Shown piece by piece: positions 44,288 to 53,456 of a DNA stretch of 64,000 nucleotides. The notes under the pieces were generated by a model. The model did no database searches. It was not told the DNA's origin and saw only the letters and a list, made by a program, of their open reading frames with translations. The stretch is from Paenibacillus sp. FSL R5-0912 (GTDB taxonomy: Bacteria; Bacillota; Bacilli; Paenibacillales; Paenibacillaceae): contig NZ_CP009282.1 in NCBI RefSeq assembly GCF_000758605.1, positions 3,472,001 to 3,536,000 of the forward strand. Reading direction: 5' to 3'. The first letter of the stretch is position 1. Each line of letters opens with the position of its first letter. Made by a program: the position numbers and the translations under genes.

Positions 44288-44962
44288 TCAGCGCTTGGAG
44301 AGGCCGGTTATGAACAATGCAACAATTCCCTGCGAGATTTCCTCTTTGGAGGAGCCGTTCCGTTTCTGTTCATACAGGTAAAGATCGGGACTAAGTACAG
44401 AGATCAGTGCTGTGGCAGCGAAGCGGGGATCAATCCCGATAATCTCTCCATTCGCGGATGCACGGTGCAGAAGTTCACTCATAATCCTCCCGAGCCGCTG
44501 GAAAAAAGGATGTTCGAACTGGGTAAGCTGCTTCTTGCCTGTGAATTCAGATTTGATCATATTCAAGAGCTCCGCATATTGCTCAATGAAACCAACGACC
44601 TGCTCAATGCTGCTCTGCAGATGCGCGAGGGCAGCCGTTTCACCGGCGCTGGCAGCAAGCTGCTGTTCCATCCCCGACAGAAACTGCTCGGTGCTGTCCA
44701 GCAGCAGAGCCGAACAGATTTCGCCCTTATCGGTGAAGCGGCGGTACAGCGATCCCTGTCCTATGCCGGCCCGTTTGGCGATGCCGTACATACTGACAGC
44801 TTCGAGGCCGCTCTCGGTGAACAGCTGGCGGGCCGCTTCGAGTATCCGCTGCATATAAGGATCGGCGGGTTCTTTTGCAGCGTTATCTGCGTGCCCTGTG
44901 TTCTCTGTGTTCTCGGGAGCTGCTGATGTTACAGGTTCAACTTTCGTTTCTGTTTTTTTCAT
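44288..44962 (-). CDS. TetR-family regulator of the DHA2 exporter
   Basis: A 224-residue TetR regulator. After an acidic/Thr-rich N-terminal extension of about 30 residues, the DNA-binding domain reads ILEAARQLFTESGLEAVSMY and IAKRAGIGQGSLYRRFTDKG; the C-terminal ligand domain is helical. GGGGATATT precedes the ATG. It is divergent from the MFS exporter, and the shared region carries two identical palindromes, so it most likely represses both. Confidence 0.92.
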   Translation of the reverse strand: MKKTETKVEPVTSAAPENTENTGHADNAAKEPADPYMQRILEAARQLFTESGLEAVSMYGIAKRAGIGQGSLYRRFTDKGEICSALLLDSTEQFLSGMEQQLAASAGETAALAHLQSSIEQVVGFIEQYAELLNMIKSEFTGKKQLTQFEHPFFQRLGRIMSELLHRASANGEIIGIDPRFAATALISVLSPDLYLYEQKRNGSSKEEISQGIVALFITGLSKR

Positions 44963-45176
44963 AATATCCCCTTTCAGTCATACAACAATCCATCCGGATA
45001 CCCGGCTATCCATGAATCAAAGCTGCAAAATAAACAACATTTATGCCTACAGTGAGTTCTAATAAATCTCTATACTGCCGGTAACGAATCAAGTGAGGGG
45101 GAATTGACTTATTCCGCTAGCCCGAAGTAATTCACTGGTAACTTGTGTGTTGTTTACAGGAAATTATGTAAAACAA

Positions 45177-45291
45177 TTGACACATCGGACAATTGTCCGT
45201 AGACTATGAAATGCGATAACGGACAATTGTCCGTTCACTAATTATATAGACAAACCTGCCCGCAGGTCAACGTAGCTGACTGCGGACAATT
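45177..45291 (+). promoter_or_regulatory. promoter with two identical TetR operators
   Basis: TTGACA (45177-45182) and TAGACT (45200-45205) are 17 bases apart, and the 14-base palindrome CGGACAATTGTCCG fills most of the spacer (45186-45199). A second identical copy lies 34 bases on (45220-45233) and a half-site CGGACAATT occurs at 45283, just before the ribosome site. Occupancy would block the exporter promoter directly. Confidence 0.8.
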
Positions 45292-45307
45292 CAGGAGGAG
45301 AAGGAGT

Positions 45308-46828
45308 ATGAATCAGACCTTGAAGCAGGATGCCGATTTCCGGTTATCCGGCATTCTAGTTCCGCTGCTGGCTATTATTGCCGGCGTATTTATGGTTGTG
45401 CTGGACAGTACCGCAATGAATGTGGCATTGTCCAGACTAGTGGTGGATTTCAATACAGACCTGCATACGCTGCAGTGGGTTGTAACCGGGTATATGCTGG
45501 CGCAGGCTTCGGTCATTCCGCTGTCAGGCTGGCTGTCTGACCGGTTCGGGGCTAAGAACGTCTTTTTGACAGCTGTTATTGTGTTTACGATCGGCTCCAT
45601 TCTGTGTGCAACGCCAAGCAGTGCAGAATGGCTGGTCGTATTCCGGGTATTGCAGGGTCTCGGAGGGGGCTGTGTGCTCCCGGTCGGGATGGCTTATGTG
45701 TACAGACTGGCTCCCAAGAGTAAAGTCGGCGTTGTTATGGGAATTATGGGGATTCCCGTGCTGTTCGCACCCGCGATTGGTCCAGTACTGTCCGGCTGGC
45801 TGGTGGAATATCATTCCTGGCGCTGGATCTTCCTGATTAATATCCCCATCGGTATTATCTGTGTGCTGATTGGGCTGCGAAAGCTGCCGAATGCGGCGAA
45901 GAACACCGTTCCCGGCATGGATAAATTCGGAATGGTTCTCGGACCGCTGGCGTTTGCTTCACTCACTTACGGTGTAAGTCAGGGGGCGCAGAGCTGGACC
46001 TCGGACAAAACGCTAATCGGGTTATCCCTGGGAGCTGTTGCACTGATTGCCTTTGTCATTGCCGAGCTGCGTTCCAAGACCCCTTTGCTGGAGCTGCGAA
46101 TTCTGAAATCTGTGGATTTCACCACCGGAATTATCGTGCAGTGGATCGCCCAGTTCGGCTTATATGGCGCCTTATTTCTACTGCCGCAGTTTCTGCAGCA
46201 GGCGCGCGGCTTCGGCGCATTTGATACCGGCCTAACCCTGCTGCCGCAGGCCATTGCTTCCGGGCTGATGATGCCAATTGCCGGCATTCTGTTCGACCGG
46301 ATCGGGGTGCGCTGGCTGGTGGTCTGTGGACTCAGTCTGGTCTCAGGAGCATTATTCCAGTATTCCCATGTCGATCTGACTACCCAGAGCCGTGATCTCA
46401 TTCTTCCGCTAATCATGTGCGGTGCAGGGATGGGGATGATGATGATGCCGATGAATACGCATCTGCTGAACAAAGCGCCAGGTAATCTCGTCAACCGGGT
46501 AACCTCTCTCACCAACTCCATGCAGCAGGTTATTAACTCGCTTGCAGTGTCGACACTGGTTACGATTCTGACGGCCAGAACTTCTGCACGTGGTCTTGAA
46601 ATGCAGGAGGCGGCAGCCGCTGCCGGGCAGACGGTGGACGGAGCCTCAAAGGAAGCCCTCCAGCTGGCCAAGCAGACTGTATTGGCCCAAGGCTTTGCCG
46701 ATACCTTCCACATTATGATTTTTGTCGCTTTAGGCGGTGCCGTCCTTGGACTGCTGCTGCGCCGGGGCCGCAAATCGGAAAGCGGAGGCTCCAAAGAGAA
46801 AGTGGTGCCCGAAATCATGCACGGTTAA
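45308..46828 (+). CDS. DHA2-type MFS multidrug exporter
   Basis: A 506-residue transporter of the EmrB/QacA drug:H+ antiporter group with fourteen predicted helices. Typical motifs are VLDSTAMNVALSRLV in helix 1, GWLSDRFGAKNVF as motif A, and GIPVLFAPAIGPVLSGWL as antiporter motif C. AGGAGGAGAAGGAG precedes the ATG. It is divergent from a TetR gene and under the doubled operator, so drug-induced efflux is likely. Confidence 0.93.
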   Translation: MNQTLKQDADFRLSGILVPLLAIIAGVFMVVLDSTAMNVALSRLVVDFNTDLHTLQWVVTGYMLAQASVIPLSGWLSDRFGAKNVFLTAVIVFTIGSILCATPSSAEWLVVFRVLQGLGGGCVLPVGMAYVYRLAPKSKVGVVMGIMGIPVLFAPAIGPVLSGWLVEYHSWRWIFLINIPIGIICVLIGLRKLPNAAKNTVPGMDKFGMVLGPLAFASLTYGVSQGAQSWTSDKTLIGLSLGAVALIAFVIAELRSKTPLLELRILKSVDFTTGIIVQWIAQFGLYGALFLLPQFLQQARGFGAFDTGLTLLPQAIASGLMMPIAGILFDRIGVRWLVVCGLSLVSGALFQYSHVDLTTQSRDLILPLIMCGAGMGMMMMPMNTHLLNKAPGNLVNRVTSLTNSMQQVINSLAVSTLVTILTARTSARGLEMQEAAAAAGQTVDGASKEALQLAKQTVLAQGFADTFHIMIFVALGGAVLGLLLRRGRKSESGGSKEKVVPEIMHG

Positions 46829-46860
46829 TAGGTGCATTAACATTCATAAGAAGTAAGGCG

Positions 46861-46886
46861 GCGACTCTCCTTTACTGGAGGGTCGC
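46861..46886 (+). terminator. possible terminator after the exporter
   Basis: GCGACTCTCC pairs with GGAGGGTCGC around TTTACT with one bulge. No long T run follows, so strength is uncertain. Confidence 0.5.
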
Positions 46887-46979
46887 TGATTTGCGCTTTG
46901 ATCATTTCGTTTGCCCCCACTGATGAAGAATTGCAATTTCGGGGCAAGCTAAAACTATCCAAAACCGATAGAGCATAAA

Positions 46980-47035
46980 TCCGATGTTTATTATCGGAAA
47001 AACTATTGACGGATGTAACTGCTCAGTGTTACGAT
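46980..47035 (+). promoter_or_regulatory. promoter and inverted repeat of the cystine-type transporter
   Basis: TTGACG (47006-47011) and TACGAT (47030-47035) are 18 bases apart. Just upstream, TCCGAT-GTTTATT-ATCGGA (46980-46998) is a perfect six-base inverted repeat with a seven-base gap, and a further CCGATA half-site lies at about 46963. A repressor such as the cysteine regulator CymR could act here, but that is inference. Confidence 0.5.
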
Positions 47036-47088
47036 TCATTTTGCCGGCAATTCCGGAACATAAAGAGAGATGAGAGGGGATTAATCTT

Positions 47089-47949
47089 ATGAAAAAACTT
47101 AGTCTGACAATTCTGCTGCTCCTGACCATGGCCTTGGTTGCGGCATGCGGCAACAACAATAACAATAACAATAATTCAGCAACAGGCGGCAATGCGGCGG
47201 CTGAACCCACTGCGGCGGCTACAGATAGTGCTGCACCTGCTGAGCAGAATAGTCTGGAAGCTGTCAAAGCCAGCGGCAAGCTGCGTATCGGAACAGAAGG
47301 CACCTATGCCCCGTTCACGTATCATGATGCCGACGGCAAGCTGACCGGTTTCGATGTGGAAATTGCTGAAGAGGTATCTAAACGTCTGGGCGTGGAAGCC
47401 GAGTTTATCGAGACACAGTGGGACGGTATTTTTGCCGGTATGGATGCCAAGCGGTTCGATACGATCTTCAACGAAGTTTCCATTACGGATGAGCGCAAAG
47501 TGAAATATGATTTCTCCGATCCGTATATCGTATCCAAGGCTGTGCTGATCGTCAGTGAAGATAATGAAGACATTAAATCATTCGCGGACCTCAAAGGCAA
47601 GAAAGCCGGCCAATCCCTGACAAGCAACCTCGGTAAGATTGCAACGGATAACGGGGCAGAGATTGTATCCACAGAGGGCTTCAATCAGGCGATTGATCTG
47701 CTGACCTCCGGCCGGATTGATGCAACCGTCAATGATGGCTTGTCCTTCCTGGATCTGAAGAAGCAGAAGCCGGATATCAAGATCAAGCAGGTTGACGAGA
47801 TTGCAGAAGGCTCGTACAGTGCAGCGGTCTTCCTGAAAGGTAATGATGAGCTTGTACAGGCGGTGAATGAAGCGCTGACTGCCATTCATGATGATGGGAC
47901 ATATCTGAAGATTTCCGAGAAATACTTTGGAGCTGATGTATCGAAATAA
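47089..47949 (+). CDS. tcyA: cystine-type amino-acid ABC binding lipoprotein
   Basis: A 286-residue lipoprotein with lipobox VAAC near residue 20 and a linker with eight consecutive Asn. The family 3 binding fold shows LRIGTEGTYAPFTYHD, LTGFDVEIAEEVSKRLG, FIETQWDGIFAGMDAKRFD and FNEVSITDERK, closest in pattern to TcyA/TcyJ-type cystine-binding proteins. Permease and ATPase genes follow directly. The cystine assignment rests on remembered similarity; another polar amino acid is possible. Confidence 0.85.
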   Translation: MKKLSLTILLLLTMALVAACGNNNNNNNNSATGGNAAAEPTAAATDSAAPAEQNSLEAVKASGKLRIGTEGTYAPFTYHDADGKLTGFDVEIAEEVSKRLGVEAEFIETQWDGIFAGMDAKRFDTIFNEVSITDERKVKYDFSDPYIVSKAVLIVSEDNEDIKSFADLKGKKAGQSLTSNLGKIATDNGAEIVSTEGFNQAIDLLTSGRIDATVNDGLSFLDLKKQKPDIKIKQVDEIAEGSYSAAVFLKGNDELVQAVNEALTAIHDDGTYLKISEKYFGADVSK

Positions 47950-48042
47950 GCTTGCCTGCTGGGCTGCAGTCTCAAATAACTTATGGACACAGGGCGGGAG
48001 CCGGATGCTTCGCCTTGCCGTTCCAAGAAGGATGTCAGAACG

Positions 48043-48711
48043 ATGGATGACCGCAAAATACAAATATTTCTCGACTCACTGCTGCCTCTGTTCAAAGCCG
48101 GGGTGGCTTTTACCATTCCGCTGACCCTGGTCTCCTTTGCACTTGGGCTTACACTTGCTATAATTACTGCACTTGTGCGTCTCTCTTCCTGGAGAATTCC
48201 GAAGCTGATTGCCGGCTTCTACGTCTGGGTTATCCGCGGAACACCGCTGCTGCTGCAGCTGTTTATTATTTTCTACGGGTTGCCTACGGTAGGCATTGTG
48301 CTTGATCCGTTCATCGCAGCTGTGATCGGCTTCACCCTTAGTGTCGGGGCATATTCCTCAGAAATTGTCCGGGCGGCTATTCTGTCGATACATAAAGGCC
48401 AATGGGAGGCTGCGTTCTCCGTCGGTATGAGCCGTGGACAGGCTTTGCGGCGGGTGATACTGCCTCAAGCTGCCCGTGTATCGGTACCGCCATTATCAAA
48501 TTCATTCATTAGTCTGGTGAAGGATACATCACTTGCAGCAAGCATCACATATGTAGAAATGTTCAGAAAAGCTCAGCAAATTACAGCCACTACCTATGAA
48601 CCGCTGCTGTTATATTGCGAAGCGGGATTATTTTATCTGTTATTTTGCTCAGTATTATCGGTGCTGCAGAAATACCTGGAGAAGCGGCTGGACCGGTATT
48701 CGGCCAGTTAA
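48043..48711 (+). CDS. tcyB: cystine-type amino-acid ABC permease
   Basis: A 222-residue HisM-type permease with about five helices. It contains WVIRGTPLLLQLFIIFYGLP near the first third and the ATPase-coupling motif EAAFSVGMSRGQALRRVILP. The start at 48043 is preceded by GAAGGA; an upstream in-frame ATG (47983) would add a 20-residue charged leader and has no site. It is 12 bases before the ATPase gene. Confidence 0.9.
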   Translation: MDDRKIQIFLDSLLPLFKAGVAFTIPLTLVSFALGLTLAIITALVRLSSWRIPKLIAGFYVWVIRGTPLLLQLFIIFYGLPTVGIVLDPFIAAVIGFTLSVGAYSSEIVRAAILSIHKGQWEAAFSVGMSRGQALRRVILPQAARVSVPPLSNSFISLVKDTSLAASITYVEMFRKAQQITATTYEPLLLYCEAGLFYLLFCSVLSVLQKYLEKRLDRYSAS

Positions 48712-48723
48712 GGAGGCATACCC

Positions 48724-49473
48724 ATGATTGAAATACGTGATTTACATAAATCCTTCGGTCCGCTGCAGGTCTTGAAGGGTGTTGATCTTACAGTTGAGCA
48801 TGGCCAAGTGATGGTCATCATCGGACCTTCCGGCTCCGGCAAAACCACCCTGCTGCGCTGCTTCAACCTGCTGGAGACCCCGGATAAGGGCAGTCTGGCT
48901 CTGAATAATATTAAGCTGGATTTCACTCCCGGCGGCAAAATTCCACAGCGTACCGTGCTGTCTCTTCGCCAGCAGACCGGAATGGTCTTCCAGTCCTACA
49001 ATCTGTTCCCGCATATGACGGCACTCGGCAATGTAATGGAGGGTCAGGTGACCGTTCAGAAGCGTTCCAGGGAGGAAGCCAGAACGAAGGCGCTTGCCCT
49101 GCTGGATAAGGTAGGACTGGGTGACAAGGCGGATACCTATCCGCATCAGCTGTCCGGCGGCCAGCAGCAGCGCGTGGCGATTGCCCGGGCGATGGCGGTC
49201 GAGCCGGAGGTGCTGCTCTTCGATGAGCCAACCTCAGCGCTCGATCCGGAGCTGGTCGGTGAGGTGCTAAAGGTCATAAAGCAGTTGGCCCGGGAAGGAA
49301 TGACGATGGTCATTGTTACCCATGAGATGAAATTCGCGGCCGACGTGGCCGACCGGATCATCCTAATGGATAACGGAGTCATTCTGGAACAGGGAACTCC
49401 GCAGCAGGTGCTGGAGCAGACGAAGAATCCGCGCGCCCTGCAGTTCCTGAACCGGCTCAGCGGAGAAGTCTAA
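48724..49473 (+). CDS. tcyC: cystine-type amino-acid ABC ATPase
   Basis: A 249-residue polar-amino-acid ATPase: Walker A GPSGSGKTTLLRCFN, Q-loop MVFQSYNLFPHMT, signature LSGGQQQRVAIARAMA, Walker B VLLFDEPTSALD and switch VTHEMKFAADV. AAGGAGG precedes the ATG. It closes the three-gene transporter operon, which ends at a strong hairpin. Confidence 0.93.
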   Translation: MIEIRDLHKSFGPLQVLKGVDLTVEHGQVMVIIGPSGSGKTTLLRCFNLLETPDKGSLALNNIKLDFTPGGKIPQRTVLSLRQQTGMVFQSYNLFPHMTALGNVMEGQVTVQKRSREEARTKALALLDKVGLGDKADTYPHQLSGGQQQRVAIARAMAVEPEVLLFDEPTSALDPELVGEVLKVIKQLAREGMTMVIVTHEMKFAADVADRIILMDNGVILEQGTPQQVLEQTKNPRALQFLNRLSGEV

Positions 49474-49494
49474 GATTGTTTAAGCAATAACGCA

Positions 49495-49532
49495 AAAAGG
49501 CAGTCCGGGAGGGGAATCCCGGACTGCCTTTT
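49495..49532. terminator. strong bidirectional terminator
   Basis: AAAAGGCAGTCCGGGA and TCCCGGACTGCCTTTT are perfect arms around a short loop, shared by the convergent ABC operon and SLH gene. Confidence 0.9.
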
Positions 49533-49559
49533 CCGCTTGTGAATTTACTCAGCCATTAG

Positions 49560-50234
49560 TTAGTTCTGTGTTGCTGCATCACTGCGTGAATTCAAATAGT
49601 CCAGTGCATTGTAGAGCATAATTGCCGCTTCGGCGCGGGTGAGCTGGCTCTTCGGGTTGAACTTGCCGTTAGCATCCAGTGTATTGATGTTGTATTTCAA
49701 GGACCGCTGGATTGTGCCCTGGTAGGACGGCTCAAGCGCATCTGCATCGGCGATGTCCACCGGAACGATATTGATCATCGGCAGGTTGCCTGCCTTTTCA
49801 ACGCCTTGAATCAGCAGGCTGGTGAACAGCTCTTTGGTAATCGGTTTGGATGGATCAATATCAGCGGGAATATCCACGTCATTATAGTGCGCATTGATGA
49901 ATGCTTCTGCGTACCAGGCGTTGTCTTTTACTTTGGAGAAGATCGCACTGGCTACGGGTGCCTTGTTGAAATCAATTGCGGCCAGGCTAAGCTGGAGTCC
50001 GCCCGAGATAAACTGAACGCCTTGTGCTGTAGTTACAGTGGATGCAGGCAGAAACTGGGTATCTGATATTCCTTTGATCAGGCCCTGCTGCTTCAGAGAG
50101 TTGATTTTGTCCTTACCGGTTACACTGTCAATATCCTTAAAGCTGCTGCCGGCTGCAAAAATCTGTCCGCTGAAAGAGAAGGTAAGAAGCGTTACGGCTG
50201 TAAAAGCTGCGATCGTGTTTTTTTTGATACTCAT
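49560..50234 (-). CDS. secreted protein made of SLH-type repeats
   Basis: A 224-residue secreted protein. The signal peptide ends near residue 28 (TFSFSGQIFAAG). Three S-layer-homology-like units follow: FKDIDSVTGKDKINSLKQQG with ISDTQFLPASTV, a central unit near DIPADIDPSKPITKELF, and a C-terminal unit ANGKFNPKSQLTRAEAAIML. There is no other domain, so it is an almost bare SLH module that could bind pyruvylated wall polymer. AGGTGGAA lies upstream. It is monocistronic. Confidence 0.85.
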   Translation of the reverse strand: MSIKKNTIAAFTAVTLLTFSFSGQIFAAGSSFKDIDSVTGKDKINSLKQQGLIKGISDTQFLPASTVTTAQGVQFISGGLQLSLAAIDFNKAPVASAIFSKVKDNAWYAEAFINAHYNDVDIPADIDPSKPITKELFTSLLIQGVEKAGNLPMINIVPVDIADADALEPSYQGTIQRSLKYNINTLDANGKFNPKSQLTRAEAAIMLYNALDYLNSRSDAATQN

Positions 50235-50378
50235 CTGAATTCCACCTCTATCGTAGGTTGTACCACTAGATTGAACGCTGATCCGGTAATTGTCCGTTAC
50301 AGTACCGGCTAAACCGTTTCAACTTGACTCTAATGACGCAAAGACACTAGAAAAGGTTGCAGATGGGTTGCAGACGAT

Positions 50379-50954
50379 TTACATCATTTCCTGAAACAGC
50401 AGGTTGCGGTAAGGGTATTTACTGAACCTTGTTCTGAACAGCAGCGCGATCCCGCTGTCTTCAATGGTTACGGATTTAAGCGAATCTGCTGTAACGAGAC
50501 TGCGTACCATCGCTGTTACCGCACCACGGTCCCGGCGCCGGATGGCTGCAGCAAGACTCTCCGCGAAGCTGTTATTTACAGAGAGCTCCCGGTAGAGCGG
50601 AATTACGGCCCGTGCGATGCTGCGGTGGGCTGCTGTACTGAAGGTGAACTGGACCGTGCCCGGCGGAATCGTTGTTCCATTCGTGTAGAACGCAACCGGC
50701 AGCGGAAACGGAAACGAGATGAAATAGCCGATGCCGTTCGTCCCATAATTATCAACCCTGGCAAGGGTGGGAATTCTGGCCAGCAGTCTGCCCATCAGAT
50801 CAAGATCCGCGGAGACAACGGCGGTTGTCCAATCAGCGGCATAACTGCTGTTACCGGCAATTTTCCGGTAGAACGGCAGCATGGCCGTGGCGACTCTGCG
50901 CAGTACACGGGCTGTCACAAGCCGCTGGGTCTGCCTGGGTTTTATTTTCACCAT
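50379..50954 (-). CDS. hypothetical protein with internal duplication
   Basis: A basic protein of about 191 residues that I do not recognise. It contains two related units of about 65 residues: the first has ATAMLPFYRKIAGNSSYAAD and ends NGIGYFISFPF; the second has ARAVIPLYRELSVNNSFAES and ends SGIALLFRTRF. The unit pattern is A-x-x-P-(F/L)-YR, N-(N/S)-S-(Y/F)-A, then a long helix and a closing beta hairpin. The ATG at 50954 is preferred because GAGG lies upstream; GTG at 50969 is possible. No signal peptide or cysteine is seen. Confidence 0.7.
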   Translation of the reverse strand: MVKIKPRQTQRLVTARVLRRVATAMLPFYRKIAGNSSYAADWTTAVVSADLDLMGRLLARIPTLARVDNYGTNGIGYFISFPFPLPVAFYTNGTTIPPGTVQFTFSTAAHRSIARAVIPLYRELSVNNSFAESLAAAIRRRDRGAVTAMVRSLVTADSLKSVTIEDSGIALLFRTRFSKYPYRNLLFQEMM

Positions 50955-51207
50955 CCGGATCATCCTCACTTATAAGAGATTTAGTCTATATAAGGTATGG
51001 AGGGAAGGCGCACTTCGGATTGGGCGTAAGACTAGCCGGTAATAATATAATCATTAGTAGCAGAACCTATTTATACGTTTTTGGGGAAAAGTGATGTTAT
51101 ACTGGTGTCAGGCCTTTTCTTTGGCGGACAAGTTTGTTATGCTTATATCGTAAAGATTACTAATTATTGTCGGGAATTGTTCAACTTCCGGAAAGGTGGG
51201 AACCCGG

Positions 51208-51681
51208 GTGAACCGAGTAGCAAATATCAGCCAGCAGTTTGCGGCACAGAATTATAAGCTTACGCCACAGCGCGAGGCTATAGTAAGAGTATTACTGGAC
51301 AACGAGAAGGATCACTTAAGCGTGGAAGAGGTCTATATGCTGGTCAAGCGCAGTTATCCGCATTTGGGACTAGCGACCGTATACCGTACCTTAGAGCTGC
51401 TGTGTGAGCTTCATATTGTAGAAAAGATGAATTTCGGCGATGGCGTTGCCCGCTATGACCTGCGCGGTGACGATCATGTTCATATGCACCACCACCTGAT
51501 CTGCAGTGTATGCGGCAAGCTCGAGGAGATCAAGGATGACTGGCTGGTGGACCTTGAAGCGCGGCTGGCCCGTGAGTACGGCTTCAGCGTGACCGATCAC
51601 CGGCTTGATTTCAAAGGTACCTATAATACCTGCAAGGGAAACGGCTGCAAGGGTGATAAAGAATGCCGGGCTGTTTCCTGA
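51208..51681 (+). CDS. fur: ferric uptake regulator Fur
   Basis: A 157-residue Fur-family repressor whose sequence tracks B. subtilis Fur (YKLTPQREAIVRVLLDNEKD, GLATVYRTLELLCELHIVEK, NFGDGVARYDLR). The metal-site segment HMHHHLICSVCGKLEEI and a Cys-rich C-terminus NTCKGNGCKGDKEC, which carries extra cysteines, follow. AAAGGTGGG supports GTG at 51208; another GTG 12 bases upstream is less well placed. It represses iron-uptake genes when Fe2+ is abundant. Its own terminator follows. Confidence 0.92.
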   Translation: MNRVANISQQFAAQNYKLTPQREAIVRVLLDNEKDHLSVEEVYMLVKRSYPHLGLATVYRTLELLCELHIVEKMNFGDGVARYDLRGDDHVHMHHHLICSVCGKLEEIKDDWLVDLEARLAREYGFSVTDHRLDFKGTYNTCKGNGCKGDKECRAVS

Positions 51682-51701
51682 GCCGCAACTGGGGCACATC
51701 C

Positions 51702-51738
51702 AAAGACGCGTGGCGGATTTAACAGCCGGCGTCTTTTT
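51702..51738 (+). terminator. terminator after fur
   Basis: AAAGACGC and GCGTCTTT pair, with a weaker inner GGC/GCC pairing, and TTTTT follows. Confidence 0.8.
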
Positions 51739-51819
51739 ATTTAATAGCAGCGGAGAATCAGCGCATTTGCGACTTATGGAGCAGGGATATGAGGCTGGTG
51801 CACATGCTATAATGACGTT

Positions 51820-52410
51820 ATGCCAAAAAAAGTGGACCATGACGAACGCCGTAATCATCTGGCGGAGGCGGCTTGGCGGATCATCCGGCGTGATGGTCTG
51901 GAAGCTGTATCCGTGCGGAATGTTGCCAGGGAGGCGGGCATGTCGCTGGGATCGCTGCGGCATTATTTTGCCAGCCAATCCGAGCTGCTTGCCTTCTCCA
52001 TGAGACTGGTGAGTGAACGAAGTTATCAGAGAGTTGAGGTCTTTCAATACTCGGGGAATCCCCGGGAGGATGTGGAGAGGCTGATTCATGAATTAATGCC
52101 CATTGATGAAGAGAGGAGAGCGGAAGCGGAGGTCTGGCTGGCTTTTGTCGGACGGGCAGCAGCGGACCCCGCCATACAGGCGCTGAAACAGGAAGTACAT
52201 AACGGGCTGTATAGCGGCTTCTGCCAGATGATGGAGTACCTGGATGCCGTGAATCTGTTAAGACAGGACCTGGATCTGGACCGCGAAATCAAGACGCTGC
52301 ATGCATTAGTAGACGGATTGGTCGTCCATAGTGTAATCTATCCCGAAATGGTAACACCGGAAGATATGATTATGCTCATTTCCAGTCATTTCGACAAGCT
52401 GATGGCTTAA
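51820..52410 (+). CDS. TetR-family regulator
   Basis: A 196-residue TetR regulator with DNA-binding helices HLAEAAWRIIRRDGLEAVSV and VAREAGMSLGSLRHYFASQS and a C-terminal domain of the BetI/PksA-like type (WLAFVGRAAADPAIQ). The start at 51820 lacks a strong ribosome site. No target gene adjoins it on either side; it is bounded by terminators, so its regulon lies elsewhere or is itself. Confidence 0.88.
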   Translation: MPKKVDHDERRNHLAEAAWRIIRRDGLEAVSVRNVAREAGMSLGSLRHYFASQSELLAFSMRLVSERSYQRVEVFQYSGNPREDVERLIHELMPIDEERRAEAEVWLAFVGRAAADPAIQALKQEVHNGLYSGFCQMMEYLDAVNLLRQDLDLDREIKTLHALVDGLVVHSVIYPEMVTPEDMIMLISSHFDKLMA

Positions 52411-52438
52411 GTACCCGGTCAAACGCGGATGAATTTCC

Positions 52439-52488
52439 AAAAAAGATTGAACCTGTGATTCTTCTATTAACAGGTTCAATCTTTTTTA
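52439..52488 (+). terminator. terminator after the TetR gene
   Basis: A long perfect stem, AAAAAAGATTGAACCTGT and ACAGGTTCAATCTTTTTT, around a 13-base loop. Confidence 0.9.
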
Positions 52489-52515
52489 AATTTCGGAATC
52501 GGCAGCCCGCCGCTG

Positions 52516-53196
52516 CTACGGCCGGTTCGGCACGAAGGACTTGATCCACGTCCCGAAGCTTCCGGGATTGCGGGTCTGGACCAGAACAACACCTTCGCCG
52601 CGGAACCGGCAGACCAGGGCTTCCCCGCTGGTTAAGCTGTTCAGCCAGCCGGAGGCTGCCTTTTCCACTTTATACTCCATATAATCCGGCCAGGCCACGA
52701 GGTGACCGTTATCAATGATCATTTCCTCGCCAGGGCCGAGGTTAATGGCGTGAATGGCTCCGAAGGAGGAGAGGAAGACGGTACCTTTGCCGCTGATTTC
52801 TACAATGAAGAAGCCTTCGCCGGAGAATAAACCGCGGGTCAGATTCTGCATTTTGGTGTTTACTTGAATGCCGTGGGTTCCAGCCAGGAAACCATCCTTC
52901 TGCACCATCAGCTTGTACGAGCCGTCCAGCTCAATGGCTTGAATATCCCCGATTGCCCCTGGTGAGAGCAGCACTTCACTCTGTCCGCGGGTGGCGGTCA
53001 GCTCCTGGAAGAAGAATTTCTCCCCGCTCAGCATCCGGCCGAGGCCCCGCATGAGACCGCCGTCTACCGTTCCTCTCAGCTCCACATTCGGCGACATGGC
53101 GACCATCGCCCCCATCTCCGCCTTCACACTTTCTCCTGACTCCAGGACTACCTTCAGCATGGCAAAAGCGCCGTCATACAGCACATCGTATTTCAT
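52516..53196 (-). CDS. AIM24/TIGR00266-family protein
   Basis: A 226-residue protein of the AIM24-like beta-solenoid family. Typical segments are ESVKAEMGAMVAMSPNVELR, GLGRMLSGEKFFFQELTA, GEGFFIVEISGKGTVFLSSF and the C-terminal RFRGEGVVLVQTRNPGSF. The start is fixed by AGGAGGAG on the minus strand. The biochemical role is unknown; the mitochondrial homologue shapes cristae, and bacterial ones are soluble oligomers. Monocistronic. Confidence 0.9.
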   Translation of the reverse strand: MKYDVLYDGAFAMLKVVLESGESVKAEMGAMVAMSPNVELRGTVDGGLMRGLGRMLSGEKFFFQELTATRGQSEVLLSPGAIGDIQAIELDGSYKLMVQKDGFLAGTHGIQVNTKMQNLTRGLFSGEGFFIVEISGKGTVFLSSFGAIHAINLGPGEEMIIDNGHLVAWPDYMEYKVEKAASGWLNSLTSGEALVCRFRGEGVVLVQTRNPGSFGTWIKSFVPNRP

Positions 53197-53456
53197 TGAT
53201 TTCTCCTCCTGATTCTGCCTATTCAATTCCGGGTATGATGCATGACATTCTTGTACCAGATGCATGTACCTTGCCCATCAAGAATACTGTAACAAGCTGC
53301 TCCGCTGCAAGCCGGGGACAAGGCCGCGTAAGCTCGCCATAGGGTAATCGACTATTATAGTTAATTATACCGGGCAGTAGTGTGGTGATTATGTTAATAT
53401 TAAAATAACAGTACCGCATGTACTGAATAAGCTTATGGCAAGGAGTGTTACCGCAT

